The notes under the pieces are model-generated. The model saw only the letters and a program-made list of their open reading frames with translations. It did not search any database and was not told the DNA's origin. A stretch of 64,000 bases of DNA from Paenibacillus sp. GP183. GTDB lineage: Bacteria; Bacillota; Bacilli; Paenibacillales; NBRC-103111. The DNA lies in NCBI RefSeq assembly GCF_900104695.1, contig NZ_FNSW01000001.1:2666001-2730000 (forward strand). Direction: 5' to 3'. Each line of letters starts with the position of its first letter. Position 1 is the first letter of the stretch. Made by a program: the position numbers and the translations under genes. Of this stretch, positions 15,068 to 24,043 are shown piece after piece.

Positions 15068-15229
15068 TTGATCTTGTACTGCATAAAATTTTGTCCCTCA
15101 TATACCAGCGTCCGTGACACCAGTGGCAAACGATGGAAACCGCTGGAAACTACTTTGCGGATGATATCATCTTCGCTGGTTCCTTAGAGTAATAAAATCA
15201 GGAAGATTGATTCCAGAAAATGTATTAGC

Positions 15230-15530
15230 GTATGTTTTAGTTAAAAGTTGCCGCCGCGCATCCCTTATCGTACGAAATCCGCATAAGAAGGAAAACCCTA
15301 TCGCGTTGCCTTGACTGCTTGTATAAACAAGCTCCTTTACTGGATCTATGCCCTTTTAGTTAAGCGAGAATCCTTCCACGACTTCGCTTAGATACCATGG
15401 TTATTATCCAAATCCTTCCAACGTTCATAAGGAAGGTTCTTTAGCGTGCTCATTTTCAGTATAATGCCTTTGTCTACTTAATTTAAGAGAAAAATGTTGA
15501 CAAAATGTTAGCTGGTTTAGCTGAACGGGA
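15230..15530 (+). pseudogene. IS110-family remnant, strongly decayed 3' end
   Basis: Segments around 15284-15400 align at DNA level with the transposase end of the intact IS110 at 42960-44162 (GCTTGTATAAACAAGCTCCT..CTGGATCTATGCC corresponding to its CVNKLIHWIFAI codons) but frames are lost. The downstream tail TTCTTTAGCGTGCTCATTTTCAGTATA and TTGACAAAATGTTAGCTGG (about 15436-15516) matches the right end of that element. Confidence 0.65.
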
Positions 15531-15586
15531 CGTTTTTCTCAAAGAAACCCTCATTCAAATTATTATTTAATCCAATTTTAATCAGT

Positions 15587-15727
15587 AAGAAGATTAAAGC
15601 CTTTTACGACAAGAAAATGGCTGAAGGAAAGCCTCACAAAGTAGCGATGATCGCCTGTGTGAACAAGATGCTTCATTGGATCTTTGCCATGCTTAAACGA
15701 AAAGAGAATTTTCTCGAGTTAACTTAA
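15587..15727 (+). pseudogene. IS110-family transposase, C-terminal 46 codons only
   Basis: The frame KKIKAFYDKKMAEGKPHK and on through ACVNKMLHWIFAMLKRKE to its stop is clearly homologous to the last residues of the intact transposase at 42960-44162. Everything upstream is missing. The right-end tail (GGCATGCTCATTTTTTAGTATAACAT, TTGACAAACTATTAGCTGG) follows to about 15860. With the neighbouring remnant it shows at least two older IS110 insertions at one place. Confidence 0.8.
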
Positions 15728-15847
15728 TTGATATATTACCCAATACATGAAATACCTTCCATTTCAAATATTGGAGGGTTGTTTGGCATGCTCATTTTTT
15801 AGTATAACATGAAAATCACTCTTATTTATTGAAAAAACTTGACAAAC

Positions 15848-15920
15848 TATTAGCTGGTTTAGCGCAATGACGGCTGCCCCGTGGCAGCCGTTTTGGTGTT
15901 GAACTATCGTACCCGTCCCT
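15848..15920. repeat. dispersed palindromic repeat joined to an IS110 right end
   Basis: TTAGCTGGTTTAG is followed by GCAATGACGGCTGCC, a hairpin CGGCTGCC / GGCAGCCG, and the right-hand box (GAACTATCGTACCCGT). The hairpin and right box belong to the dispersed repeat while the left box has been replaced by an IS110 right end, a frozen record of IS110 insertion into this repeat. Confidence 0.65.
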
Positions 15921-15998
15921 TAATTCAATCCCATTACCCGCGTTACAATAAAATGTTCGTTAATTGGTGGAACGAAGGACTGCTTTTTGGCAGTCCTT

Positions 15999-16895
15999 TC
16001 ACTGCGAGATCGGAGTTGACGGTGGAAACTTTTTTACTGTGAACCGCCGCGCGATCATCACGCACAGTACGACAGCGATATTCACTGCGACGATTGGCCA
16101 ACCGACTGGCTCGTGCAGAACGAGAGACGCAAGCAGCAGGCCAAGGAAAGGCTGGAGGAGTTGTAACTGTCCGACCGCCACTATGCCGCCCTGGGCAAGA
16201 CCACGATACCAGAATACAAAGCCGATGAGCATGCTGAACAGGGAGACATAAGCAAGGCTGAAGAGAGCGGAACGACCGATACCCGCCCACGAGACCGGCA
16301 TGTAATAAAACGAGAGCAGTAACATAACGGGAAGCGACAGAACGAGCGCCCAGGAGATCACCTGCCAGCCCCCTAGCCTCCGTGAGAGCCGCGCCCCTTC
16401 AGCGTAACCGAGACCGCACACGATGATAGCAGCCAGCATGAACGCATCGCCGACCGGCGAAGATGTAAACCCCTGGGTTAGGGCGAATCCTGCCACAAGG
16501 GAGCTGCCTAAAGCTGAGAAGATCCAAAAGGTTGGTCGGGGGCGTTCACCGCCGCGCAGTACGCCGAAGATCGCCGTCGCAAGCGGCAGAAGTCCAATGA
16601 AGATAATGGCATGCGCGGATGTGACATACTGAAGCGCCAAGGCTGTCAGCAGTGGGAAACCCACTACCACGCCGAGTGCTACCACCAATAGCGGAACTAT
16701 GTCGCTTCGAACAGGCCTGTGTTGCCGGAAGACGAGGAGAAGCGCTCCTGCAAGCACGCCAGCGATTGCGGCGCGGCATACGGTGAGGAACAACGGATCA
16801 AAATCCACCACAGCCACGCGTGTTGCGGGTAGCGAGCCGCTGAAGATGAGTACACCCAGGAAACCATTGATCAAGCCGCTTGTCGGTTTGTTCAT
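15999..16895 (-). CDS. EamA/DMT-superfamily exporter
   Basis: A 298-residue, ten-helix membrane protein with two EamA halves. The first half includes PATRVAVVDFDPLFLTVCRAAIAG, the second a helix-rich region ending VALVVLCVM-like (VAVNIAVVLCVMIARRF). Such DMT proteins export amino acids or other small metabolites; the substrate is unknown. ATG 16895 overlaps the stop of the ddl relic as TAATG, and GGGGGAT precedes it inside the relic, so its translation probably depends on ribosomes leaving the relic. It is third in an operon behind a MocR regulator. GC content looks higher than in neighbouring accessory genes. Confidence 0.88.
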   Translation of the reverse strand: MNKPTSGLINGFLGVLIFSGSLPATRVAVVDFDPLFLTVCRAAIAGVLAGALLLVFRQHRPVRSDIVPLLVVALGVVVGFPLLTALALQYVTSAHAIIFIGLLPLATAIFGVLRGGERPRPTFWIFSALGSSLVAGFALTQGFTSSPVGDAFMLAAIIVCGLGYAEGARLSRRLGGWQVISWALVLSLPVMLLLSFYYMPVSWAGIGRSALFSLAYVSLFSMLIGFVFWYRGLAQGGIVAVGQLQLLQPFLGLLLASLVLHEPVGWPIVAVNIAVVLCVMIARRFTVKKFPPSTPISQ

Positions 16896-17026
16896 TACAA
16901 TATCCCCCAAACGATCGAAACAGGTTCGTACACTCTTCGGACAAGTTGGGCGATTATTTGCCTGCCTATTAGTAAATACACTTCGCGTTCCGACGATACG
17001 CCTCCCATAATGACGCCAACTTTCAT
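16895..17026 (-). pseudogene. ddl: 43-codon N-terminal relic of D-alanine--D-alanine ligase
   Basis: The frame starts MKVGVIMGGVSSEREV, the standard opening of Ddl, continues through GRQIIAQLVRRVYEPVSIVW and then stops. The remaining about 300 residues are absent. It retains its own GAGGT ribosome binding site, starts 12 nt after the MocR gene and ends overlapping the exporter's ATG. The catalytic domains are missing, so it cannot be an enzyme; it may survive as a leader that couples translation to the exporter. Confidence 0.85.
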
Positions 17027-17038
17027 GTCCGCACCTCG

Positions 17039-18496
17039 TTATCTCATTTGTTGTTTGGCCGTCTGACCGATAATTTCAAGACCTTTGCCGATATCATCAT
17101 CCGGCACTCTCGAGAATCCGAGCCGCATCGTATGCCTTCCTCCACCGTCTGTGTAAAACATATCCCCAGGCGTAAAAATGACCCCTTGGCCGGAACACTC
17201 GTTAAGCAGTGCCGTCGTATCGAAACACTCATCGAATTCGACAAACAGATGCAGGCCTCCGTCTCCCGACAGTCTTTTATAAGGGAGGTGCATTTCGCAG
17301 CAATGCTTCGTCCACTCGTATTTTCGTTTATAATGAGTACGGGCTTTTTTCAAATATTTCTCCAGATTGCCGTTATAAAGATATTGAAAGAGCACCGATT
17401 GATCAAGCGTCGAGGTGTGAATGCTGCGGGCCCGTTTGATGCTTTCCAAGCAATCGATCAGCCGGCTGTCCGCCAGCACCCAGCCAACTCGGATGCCAGG
17501 GAAGAGCACTTTGGAGAAGCTGCCGATATAAATAACTCCATTGCCTTGTCCGGCCGTTGCGATTAAAGGGGAAACATGCGAACCCGAATAACGCAGTTCC
17601 TCGTTGAAGCCGTCTTCGATGACCGGGATGCGGTGACGGGCCATGAGCTGCATGATCGCCAGTCTTTTCTCAGGGGACGTTACGATGCCAGTAGGATTGT
17701 GGTAGGACGGGATAAAATATGCACAATCGTAAGCCCGTTCCGTCAATGCGCGTTCTAGCTCGGTCAGATTGATGCCGTCACGCTCCATCGGAATGCCGGT
17801 AATGTCGAAACCGTTCAGTCTCAAGTTTTTGATGGCGGTGTAATGGGTCGGGTTTTCGCAAATGACCGATCCACCGTCTTTCCTGCGAAGGGCGGACATA
17901 ACGATATCGAATGCTTCCGTGAAGCCGTTCGTTATCAGCATATCTTTCCCGCTCAGATCGACGCCCTTTTGCTCCATATATTTCAGCAAATAATCGATAA
18001 GCGGCTTATAACCTTTCGCGTAGCCGTAATTCAGCAGTACGCCCCCCTCCTTTGCTATTCGGTCTAGAAAAGCGCGCTTTACATTGTCCAGATCGAACAA
18101 GTTCTCGTCGGGCGAAATGCTGGTAAAGGAAATGACGCTTTTATCTGCGCGAATGCCACGTTTCATCCGGTCTAGCTCTACTGCTTGTCGCGCATATCCG
18201 TTTATACGCGATTGCCAATCGATTTCGCAAGATGAGGCGGCTGCGGCTGGGGGGGCGGAAGCTGCAACAATATAGCTGCCTTTCCCCTGAATCGCATAGA
18301 CGAAGCCGTCCCCCTCCAGCTCGGCGTAGGCGGAAATAACGGTGTTGCGGCTGACGGCGAGAAGCAAGCCGAGCTCGCGGGTGGAGGGAAGCTTCTGATC
18401 GGCTTGCAGGGATCCTTTTATAATCAGACGTTTCAAGTAATCTTTCACCTGGATATAGACCGGTCGGTCATCCGTGAGCTTAAAGTCATTAAACAT
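17039..18496 (-). CDS. MocR-type (GntR + aminotransferase fold) regulator, possibly DdlR-like
   Basis: A 485-residue protein. The GntR winged helix occupies residues 1-75 (LPSTRELGLLLAVSRNTVISAYAELEGDGFV), followed by a fold type I aminotransferase domain with SYHNPTG and SFSKVLFPGIRVGW (the PLP lysine is in SFSK). MocR regulators sense PLP or PLP-substrate adducts. One known branch, DdlR, controls the ddl gene in Brevibacillus and relatives. Here a ddl stub lies immediately downstream, which fits a DdlR origin. ATG 18496 is chosen because GGGGGC lies 8 nt before it. Confidence 0.88.
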   Translation of the reverse strand: MFNDFKLTDDRPVYIQVKDYLKRLIIKGSLQADQKLPSTRELGLLLAVSRNTVISAYAELEGDGFVYAIQGKGSYIVAASAPPAAAASSCEIDWQSRINGYARQAVELDRMKRGIRADKSVISFTSISPDENLFDLDNVKRAFLDRIAKEGGVLLNYGYAKGYKPLIDYLLKYMEQKGVDLSGKDMLITNGFTEAFDIVMSALRRKDGGSVICENPTHYTAIKNLRLNGFDITGIPMERDGINLTELERALTERAYDCAYFIPSYHNPTGIVTSPEKRLAIMQLMARHRIPVIEDGFNEELRYSGSHVSPLIATAGQGNGVIYIGSFSKVLFPGIRVGWVLADSRLIDCLESIKRARSIHTSTLDQSVLFQYLYNGNLEKYLKKARTHYKRKYEWTKHCCEMHLPYKRLSGDGGLHLFVEFDECFDTTALLNECSGQGVIFTPGDMFYTDGGGRHTMRLGFSRVPDDDIGKGLEIIGQTAKQQMR

Positions 18497-18542
18497 GTTA
18501 ATCGCCCCCATATTCATGATGGCACAGATGGGGAGGGAAAAG

Positions 18543-18586
18543 AAAGGACCACGCCCCGGGATTTTTTGCCGGGGTGTGGTTCCGGA
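18543..18586 (-). terminator. strong hairpin upstream of mocR
   Basis: GGACCACGCCCCGG pairs with CCGGGGTGTGGTTCC across a short A/T loop. On the minus strand it is followed by TTTCTTTT. It would terminate transcription arriving from the dehydrogenase relic. Confidence 0.7.
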
Positions 18587-18592
18587 AGCGGA

Positions 18593-18676
18593 TTATTTGA
18601 CTTGAATAATTATTTTTCCGCGCGCCTGCGGCTCATCGTGCGCCTTGACCGTACCAGCCTGCTTGAGCTGCCACTA
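18593..18676 (-). pseudogene. C-terminal relic of a zinc-type alcohol dehydrogenase/quinone oxidoreductase
   Basis: The minus strand reads LKQAGTVKAHDEPQARGKII then IQVK and a stop. The ARGK(I/V)(V/I)(I/L)xV ending is the usual C-terminus of MDR-family NADPH oxidoreductases. Only about 27 codons remain. Confidence 0.6.
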
Positions 18677-18689
18677 GTAATATGGACGA

Positions 18690-18745
18690 AAAAAAGACTA
18701 TCGAGACTTTCTCGACAGCCTGAGGGGGCTAGACGCCCCCTCTTA
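18690..18745 (-). terminator. terminator downstream of the Gfo/Idh/MocA gene
   Basis: The minus strand shows a GAGGGGGC / GCCCCCTC hairpin, then TCGAGA/TCTCGA arms followed by GTCTTTTTTTC. One or both end the carbohydrate operon transcript. Confidence 0.7.
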
Positions 18746-18778
18746 GAAACGTCCAATTACGAATGGATTTTCGTGAAG

Positions 18779-19852
18779 CTAGGATGACCAAACTTGTTTT
18801 TCAGACCTCACCGTAATCCCCTCGGTTATGGCCTGCTGTATCAGCATACCCAGGTAATGATCCTGAGAGGCTTCCGCCAGGCTGTAAAAGGAAGGGCCGC
18901 CTTGAACATATTCGCTCATATTGCATAAGGATGTCGCAATCGCGACCTCGTCATCCGTTAATCTTCCCGGTATGAACGGATTATGATAAATCCATTCCGC
19001 CCCGAGTAGAATGCCGCTGTAATGATAACCAAGAAGATTGCTCTCATGTTCTTGGCCAATTTTACGAAGCTTGGCCAAGATAGGAGTCCGGAAATCCTGC
19101 AGCCAAGCAACATCTTCTCCGGAAATCTCGCCATGGGTACCTCGAACCAATACGCGGTTGCTGCGGATCCAGGAGAAGTACTGTTCCCCGGTGAAATCGA
19201 GCACGGCCAGCTTATCCCCGAACCTCAGCATGGCAATGTTCTGCACGGTCTCCTGGATTTCCTCCTCCTGAGGAATACCATCCCTGCCCGGCCCCCCGAC
19301 GATCGAGGAGAGGAATTGTTGGCCGGAGATCTCGGCATTTTCGAAGCCGATGTTCAATAGCTGGCGGATCAAGCTGATTCCATGGTAACCGTGTGCCACG
19401 GACACTTGAACGTGCGAGATGGCTCCCAGTCTGCCGGTCCGGGCAAGCTCGATGCGCGCCGCATGCATGGGTTGGTATAGGTACTGTTCCGCCACCTGAA
19501 CCTTTGCGTCGCCTCCAACGGCTTCGAACAATCGAGTTAGTCCGTCAAGATCCGGCGCCGGAGGCGTCTCCGCTAGAACGGGTACTCCTCTCTCGGCAAG
19601 CTCGCGTATATATACCGGACAGACCTCCCAAGGGACGGACACGATTACGAAAGACATTTTCGAGTCTGCCAAGAATGAATCCAGATCAAGGAACGCCTCG
19701 ACCCCCCATTCGGCACTCAACTTCAATGCCGTTTCTTCCCGCCGAACGAGCATCCGACTCACCTGAAAACGTTCGGGCAGCTCTCTTGCGATCCGAAGGT
19801 AGAAATCGGCCCTCCAACCATGACCGATAATACCGAAATTTATTTTCTCCAT
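18779..19852 (-). CDS. Gfo/Idh/MocA-family oxidoreductase
   Basis: About 357 residues. An N-terminal Rossmann fold opens with INFGIIGHGWRADFYLRIA, and AETPPAPDLDGL is in the place of the usual EKP catalytic motif, with Thr-Pro replacing Lys-Pro. The missing Lys suggests an altered or lost sugar dehydrogenase activity. The C-terminal domain has the normal length. ATG 19852 is chosen; AAGGAG lies 12 nt before it. It is the last gene of the carbohydrate uptake operon and would act on a sugar taken up by the ABC system. Confidence 0.8.
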   Translation of the reverse strand: MEKINFGIIGHGWRADFYLRIARELPERFQVSRMLVRREETALKLSAEWGVEAFLDLDSFLADSKMSFVIVSVPWEVCPVYIRELAERGVPVLAETPPAPDLDGLTRLFEAVGGDAKVQVAEQYLYQPMHAARIELARTGRLGAISHVQVSVAHGYHGISLIRQLLNIGFENAEISGQQFLSSIVGGPGRDGIPQEEEIQETVQNIAMLRFGDKLAVLDFTGEQYFSWIRSNRVLVRGTHGEISGEDVAWLQDFRTPILAKLRKIGQEHESNLLGYHYSGILLGAEWIYHNPFIPGRLTDDEVAIATSLCNMSEYVQGGPSFYSLAEASQDHYLGMLIQQAITEGITVRSEKQVWSS

Positions 19853-19890
19853 TCGGGAATTCATCTCCTTTTTCAAACTGTGAGACGAGC

Positions 19891-20493
19891 TTAATTTAAG
19901 GTAATGTCCATAAATTGGGCCGTTACCGTTTCATTTTCGTTATGAGACGTAACCGCAAAACCCAAGAAAATAGAATGACTCAATTCTAATGCCTTCTCCG
20001 CAAACAACCTCCAATCACAGCCTTCAGCGCTATACCAAGCTCGAAACTGGTTTCCCTTGCGCTCAAGCCGCAGCCATGTTTGCGGATAACTAACCGGGAA
20101 TTCCGGGGGCATCGATGTGTAATCAGGAGGATAAATCGCCGCGCTTTCCCCGCCTTTCACCTCGCGATATTGGAATTCGTACCCTCCATTATTTTTATTT
20201 CTCGGGCTATTATCGGGGAAGACCATAAAGTACACATGGGGACTGTCGGCATCCAGCGATTCACGCCCCATAATTCCCGCTTTCGTATACAAATCCGCAA
20301 TGCTTAAAGCTTCGAGGCGTACCGTAAGATCAAAATCCCCAGTGTGCCGCGAAAAAGCAAAATGAAACTCGTCGGACGTACCCCAAATATCGGCACCGCC
20401 CGCCGTAATCTGATATCCGTTTGCATGCTGCTCAACAGCTCCCTGCTGTGCCGGTTTTCCAACATCCGTGCCCGTTAAAAGAATGGATTTCAA
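19891..20493 (-). CDS. DUF1349-type beta-sandwich protein
   Basis: A 200-residue cytoplasmic protein without a signal peptide. The pattern DFDLTVRLEALSIADLYTKAG, GRESLDADSPHVYF and TWLRLERKGNQFRAWYSAEG is that of DUF1349/concanavalin-like domains, often found beside sugar utilisation genes. Its exact role is unknown; carbohydrate binding is plausible. It lies between the binding protein and the Gfo/Idh/MocA gene, in the same direction. Confidence 0.75.
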   Translation of the reverse strand: MKSILLTGTDVGKPAQQGAVEQHANGYQITAGGADIWGTSDEFHFAFSRHTGDFDLTVRLEALSIADLYTKAGIMGRESLDADSPHVYFMVFPDNSPRNKNNGGYEFQYREVKGGESAAIYPPDYTSMPPEFPVSYPQTWLRLERKGNQFRAWYSAEGCDWRLFAEKALELSHSIFLGFAVTSHNENETVTAQFMDITLN

Positions 20494-20594
20494 GCCATTT
20501 CCCTCCCTTGATTTACGTCAGTGCTTAACAAGGAGCAGCTGCCGCGGCAGATCTGCTCCTTGTTTTGTTATTTTGGGACAGCCCCTACTTCATT

Positions 20595-22019
20595 TTATTG
20601 CAGCTTGATCTTGTCGTAAAACTCCGTCTGCATCTTTTTCGCAGCCTTATCCAGCAAATCTTTCGAATTGCTGTCCTTTTTGGAGAAGATCGACTGAATG
20701 GCCGTCGTCATCTCACCGTAATAATCCTGCGTGCTGTACTGGGCTTCCGCCTTGCCATCCAGCAGCTTGTTGGAATCGCTGTTGTATTTGTATACGTTAT
20801 CGTACTTATCCAGAACGACCTGCACTTTCTTACCATATTCGGAATCCGGCTTGTAGTAATCCATATGCGGCGGTACGAAGTATTGGCCTTTCGCTTTGAA
20901 ATCCTGGATGTTCTTCTCTAACGATTGCAGATAAGAATCGGAGAAGTAATCGAAGGTAATGTAGTTGAACGCCGCTTCCTGCTCGGCTTTGGTCGCCTTC
21001 GGATTGACGACGAGATAGTCTCCGCCGAGAACACCGGTATGCTTGCCGCCTTTTGTTGCCGCTGGCATCGGGTAAACGAGCACATCTTCCGGCTTCATCC
21101 CAGCTTGAAGCGCCTGCTGCAACGGACCTTCGGCTCCGGCGACCACCATCGCCGTGCGGCCTTGTGCGAATGCGCCGGTGGCGTCTCCCCAGCCGAGTGC
21201 CCAGTCCTGCGGAATTGCATTCGCTTCCCAGCGGAGTCTATTGTAGAAATTAAGTGCCTTCACGCCAGCATCGGAATTGAATGCTGCTGTCACTTTGCCG
21301 CCGCTAACCGATTGGATTTCGCCTCCCGCCTCGAACAGGAAGTTGGTCCAGTTCCAGCCGGCTTCGTTGCCCTTGCCCATCGGGGCAATGCCGGAAATCC
21401 CTTTCTTCGGATCAGCAGCCGCCTTGGCTGTATTCAGCATGTCGTCCCACGTCCAGTCATAGGAAGGCACCGGCACGCCTTTGGCGTCAAGCAACTTTTT
21501 GTTCACGAGCGTAGTGGTCACATAGCCTTTTTGTGTGACGCCAAATACCTTGCCGTTAATCATAAATTGATTTTGAAAAACCGGATTGATTTGATCCTTG
21601 TACTGGTATTTGTTCCACAGATCGGTAATATCGGCCGCCCAGCCCTTTTCTATTAGAAATTTGGCTTCCGTTGCCCACGTATTGAAGAAGGTCGGGGCTT
21701 CGTTTGCCGCCATTTTGATGCCGATTTCGCTTGGGTTGTACTGCCAATCGTCCGGTTTGACGGTTACGTTCGGATACTTCGCCTGAAAACGCTTGATCTT
21801 ATCATCTTCCAGCGCACGAAGCTCCTTCTTGTCCGCCGTCGGGTAATAAATGCGGATCGTTACTTTCTCCGCGGATGCGTTCGCGGGCGCAGAAGAGCTC
21901 GGACTTGCGGATGGCGATGAAGACGCCGCGCCGTTGCCCGATCCGCCGCCGCAGGCAGCCAGTATGGAGCTCATCATCGTCAGACAAACCAAAATGGTGG
22001 AAAACTTCTTCTTGTGCAT
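20595..22019 (-). CDS. extracellular sugar-binding lipoprotein of a CUT1 ABC transporter
   Basis: A 474-residue lipoprotein: positively charged start, hydrophobic core, and lipobox LAAC at about residues 19-22, then a Ser/Pro/Gly/Ala linker. The mature part has the family 1 solute-binding pattern (EAPTFFNTWATEAKFL, FLFEAGGEIQSVSGGK, AGAEGPLQQAL). It captures a sugar or oligosaccharide outside the cell for the two permeases encoded upstream. AGGGGAG precedes the start. Confidence 0.93.
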   Translation of the reverse strand: MHKKKFSTILVCLTMMSSILAACGGGSGNGAASSSPSASPSSSAPANASAEKVTIRIYYPTADKKELRALEDDKIKRFQAKYPNVTVKPDDWQYNPSEIGIKMAANEAPTFFNTWATEAKFLIEKGWAADITDLWNKYQYKDQINPVFQNQFMINGKVFGVTQKGYVTTTLVNKKLLDAKGVPVPSYDWTWDDMLNTAKAAADPKKGISGIAPMGKGNEAGWNWTNFLFEAGGEIQSVSGGKVTAAFNSDAGVKALNFYNRLRWEANAIPQDWALGWGDATGAFAQGRTAMVVAGAEGPLQQALQAGMKPEDVLVYPMPAATKGGKHTGVLGGDYLVVNPKATKAEQEAAFNYITFDYFSDSYLQSLEKNIQDFKAKGQYFVPPHMDYYKPDSEYGKKVQVVLDKYDNVYKYNSDSNKLLDGKAEAQYSTQDYYGEMTTAIQSIFSKKDSNSKDLLDKAAKKMQTEFYDKIKLQ

Positions 22020-22136
22020 GTTATCTCCCCTTAACGTATGTGTTTTTGATTCATTTACATCATAAGTGATGCTAATTCCGGAAGGCGATGTACATTTCTA
22101 TCCCCTTCATGTGCAGCTTTACGATTCTCACCATTT

Positions 22137-23018
22137 CTACCCTTTGACCCCTCCCAAGTGCAGCCCTCGGATGATAAACCTCTGGAAAATCAGAAACACA
22201 GCAATCGGCGGCAGCATGACCATGCTTAGAATGGCAAACTTCACATTCAGCTTCAGCCCGGTGACCGAGCCGGAGACGACTTTCTTGTAAATTGCCGTAG
22301 CCAGCGGATACTTCGGGTCGCCGTGCATGACAAGCGAAGGCCAGAACCAATCGTTCCAGGCGGAGGCAAAAACAAAAATCGCAAGCGTGGACATAATCGG
22401 AGCGGACAGCGGCAGCGCGATTTGAAGGAATGATCGCCACTCCGAGGCCCCATCGATTCGGGCCGCTTCAAACAGTTCAAGGTGAAGGCTGTCGAAAAAG
22501 CTCTTGAGCAAGAGCAGATAGAACGCGCTAGCCCCCGCCGGCAGCCAGAAAGCCCAGAACGTGTTGAGCAGCCCCAAATCTTTCAGATTTACGAAATTCG
22601 GCACGATATAAGTCGATGGCGGAATAAACAACGTCAGCAGAAAAAAGAAATAAACCGCCTTGCGGTAAGGATAGCTCAGCCGCGACATGCTAAATGAAGC
22701 AAGTCCGAGCACAAACATTGTTGCCACCATATTCCCTGCGAATATGGCGAGGGTGTTCCCGAGGAAATGGGGCAGATTCAGATACTGCCAGCCTTCCCTG
22801 AAATTTTCCCAATGCCAATCCTGCGGGAGCAAATGAGGCGGGAACGAGTTGATCTCAACCAAACCTTTGAAGCTGTTGAAGAAGGTAAAGAGAATGGGAT
22901 ACAACATGGTAAATACCATGAGAATAATTACGCACAGCACCAGGAAAAATCCGATCCAATTCGCTTTTCTCCGGGTATCGTACCTGGAAAGAATGCCCCG
23001 TTCGGTTACTGATTTCAT
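22137..23018 (-). CDS. CUT1 ABC transporter permease, MalG/LplC-like
   Basis: A 293-residue protein with six membrane helices. The EAA loop reads ELFEAARIDGASEWRSFLQIALPLSAP (split here: EAARIDGASEW, then LPLSAP), the docking site for the ATPase. Its ATG overlaps the upstream permease stop by 4 nt (ATGA), so the two are translated together. No ATPase gene is present in the cluster; a shared MsmX-type ATPase elsewhere is expected. Confidence 0.93.
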   Translation of the reverse strand: MKSVTERGILSRYDTRRKANWIGFFLVLCVIILMVFTMLYPILFTFFNSFKGLVEINSFPPHLLPQDWHWENFREGWQYLNLPHFLGNTLAIFAGNMVATMFVLGLASFSMSRLSYPYRKAVYFFFLLTLFIPPSTYIVPNFVNLKDLGLLNTFWAFWLPAGASAFYLLLLKSFFDSLHLELFEAARIDGASEWRSFLQIALPLSAPIMSTLAIFVFASAWNDWFWPSLVMHGDPKYPLATAIYKKVVSGSVTGLKLNVKFAILSMVMLPPIAVFLIFQRFIIRGLHLGGVKG

Positions 23019-23941
23019 CGTCCGTTCTCCTCTCCTTGGCTGCTCAGTCTGAATTGAATGACGGCGAGGCCTCCAAGCACCAGGAACATGAGTACCCCCA
23101 TGGCTGAAGCAACGCCGTAATCAAGCTTGGTAAATGCGTATTTGACGATTTTCAGGCCGTAGGTCAGCGTGGCGTTCTGCGGTCCTCCGTCCAACATCGC
23201 CAATTGCGATTGAAACCCTTGCGAGGTTGCAATCAATTGGAGGATGAGCATGAGCAGCACCAGATTTTTGATCGAGGGCAGCGTGATATAGCGGACTCGC
23301 TGCCAAATACCCGCTCCGTCGATTTCGGCCGCTTCGTACCAATCCCTGGGCACGCTGAGCACGGCCGCCAAGTAAATAAGCATGCCCGAACCGAACTGCT
23401 GCCACGTTTCTAGGAAGACAAGCGAGATCATCGACCATTTTGTATCGGTCATGAACATAATTTGATCCGCTCCGACCTGCTGAAGCGCCGCATTGATCGG
23501 GCCGACCGGATCGTAGAACCATCTCCACAATCCGTACAGCACCACCACCGGAAGCACGTTCGGCAAATAGGCGGCTATGCGTACGAATCCCTGCATTCTT
23601 TTCAGTTCGGAAATCGCAATGGCAAACAAAATCGGTACCCAGAAACCAATAGCCACACATAGCGCCATGTAATAGAGCGTGTTCTTAATCGAAGGCCATA
23701 CGTCCGGATCACGGAATACAGTCTTGTAATTGTCCCAGCCGACAAAGCTGTTTCCTTTGACGAAATCGATATGCTCGAAGCTGAATACGAATCCCTTGAT
23801 AATCGGAACCCATAAGAATAACACGAACAGGACGGCTGCCGGCAAAACAAATAAATAACCATGGATATACTTCCGCCAGGCTCCTGTCCGGCGGCTTTGC
23901 GCGGTTTCCCGAGTCAAACTTGGTGCGATCGGCTGCTCCAT
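23015..23941 (-). CDS. CUT1 ABC transporter permease, MalF/LplB-like
   Basis: A 308-residue protein with six helices. The EAA loop WYEAAEIDGAGIWQRVRYI and ITLPS follow helix 4. ATG 23941 has AGAGG 5 nt upstream. It is the first gene of the transport operon, which runs permease, permease, binding protein, DUF1349, dehydrogenase. Confidence 0.92.
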   Translation of the reverse strand: MEQPIAPSLTRETAQSRRTGAWRKYIHGYLFVLPAAVLFVLFLWVPIIKGFVFSFEHIDFVKGNSFVGWDNYKTVFRDPDVWPSIKNTLYYMALCVAIGFWVPILFAIAISELKRMQGFVRIAAYLPNVLPVVVLYGLWRWFYDPVGPINAALQQVGADQIMFMTDTKWSMISLVFLETWQQFGSGMLIYLAAVLSVPRDWYEAAEIDGAGIWQRVRYITLPSIKNLVLLMLILQLIATSQGFQSQLAMLDGGPQNATLTYGLKIVKYAFTKLDYGVASAMGVLMFLVLGGLAVIQFRLSSQGEENGR

Positions 23942-24043
23942 CAATTCCTCTCATTCCTTTTCTCTATTGGGATTCCTTCATTATAGATGAGTAACCAGGG
24001 AACCAGACATGTGCAGAACTACCGGAAACATGGCTGAATTTAC

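Noticed and set aside
20925-21656. Long plus-strand open frame of 243 codons
   Set aside because: It is the antisense shadow of the sugar-binding lipoprotein gene, with no ribosome site and Arg/His-rich composition typical of shadows.
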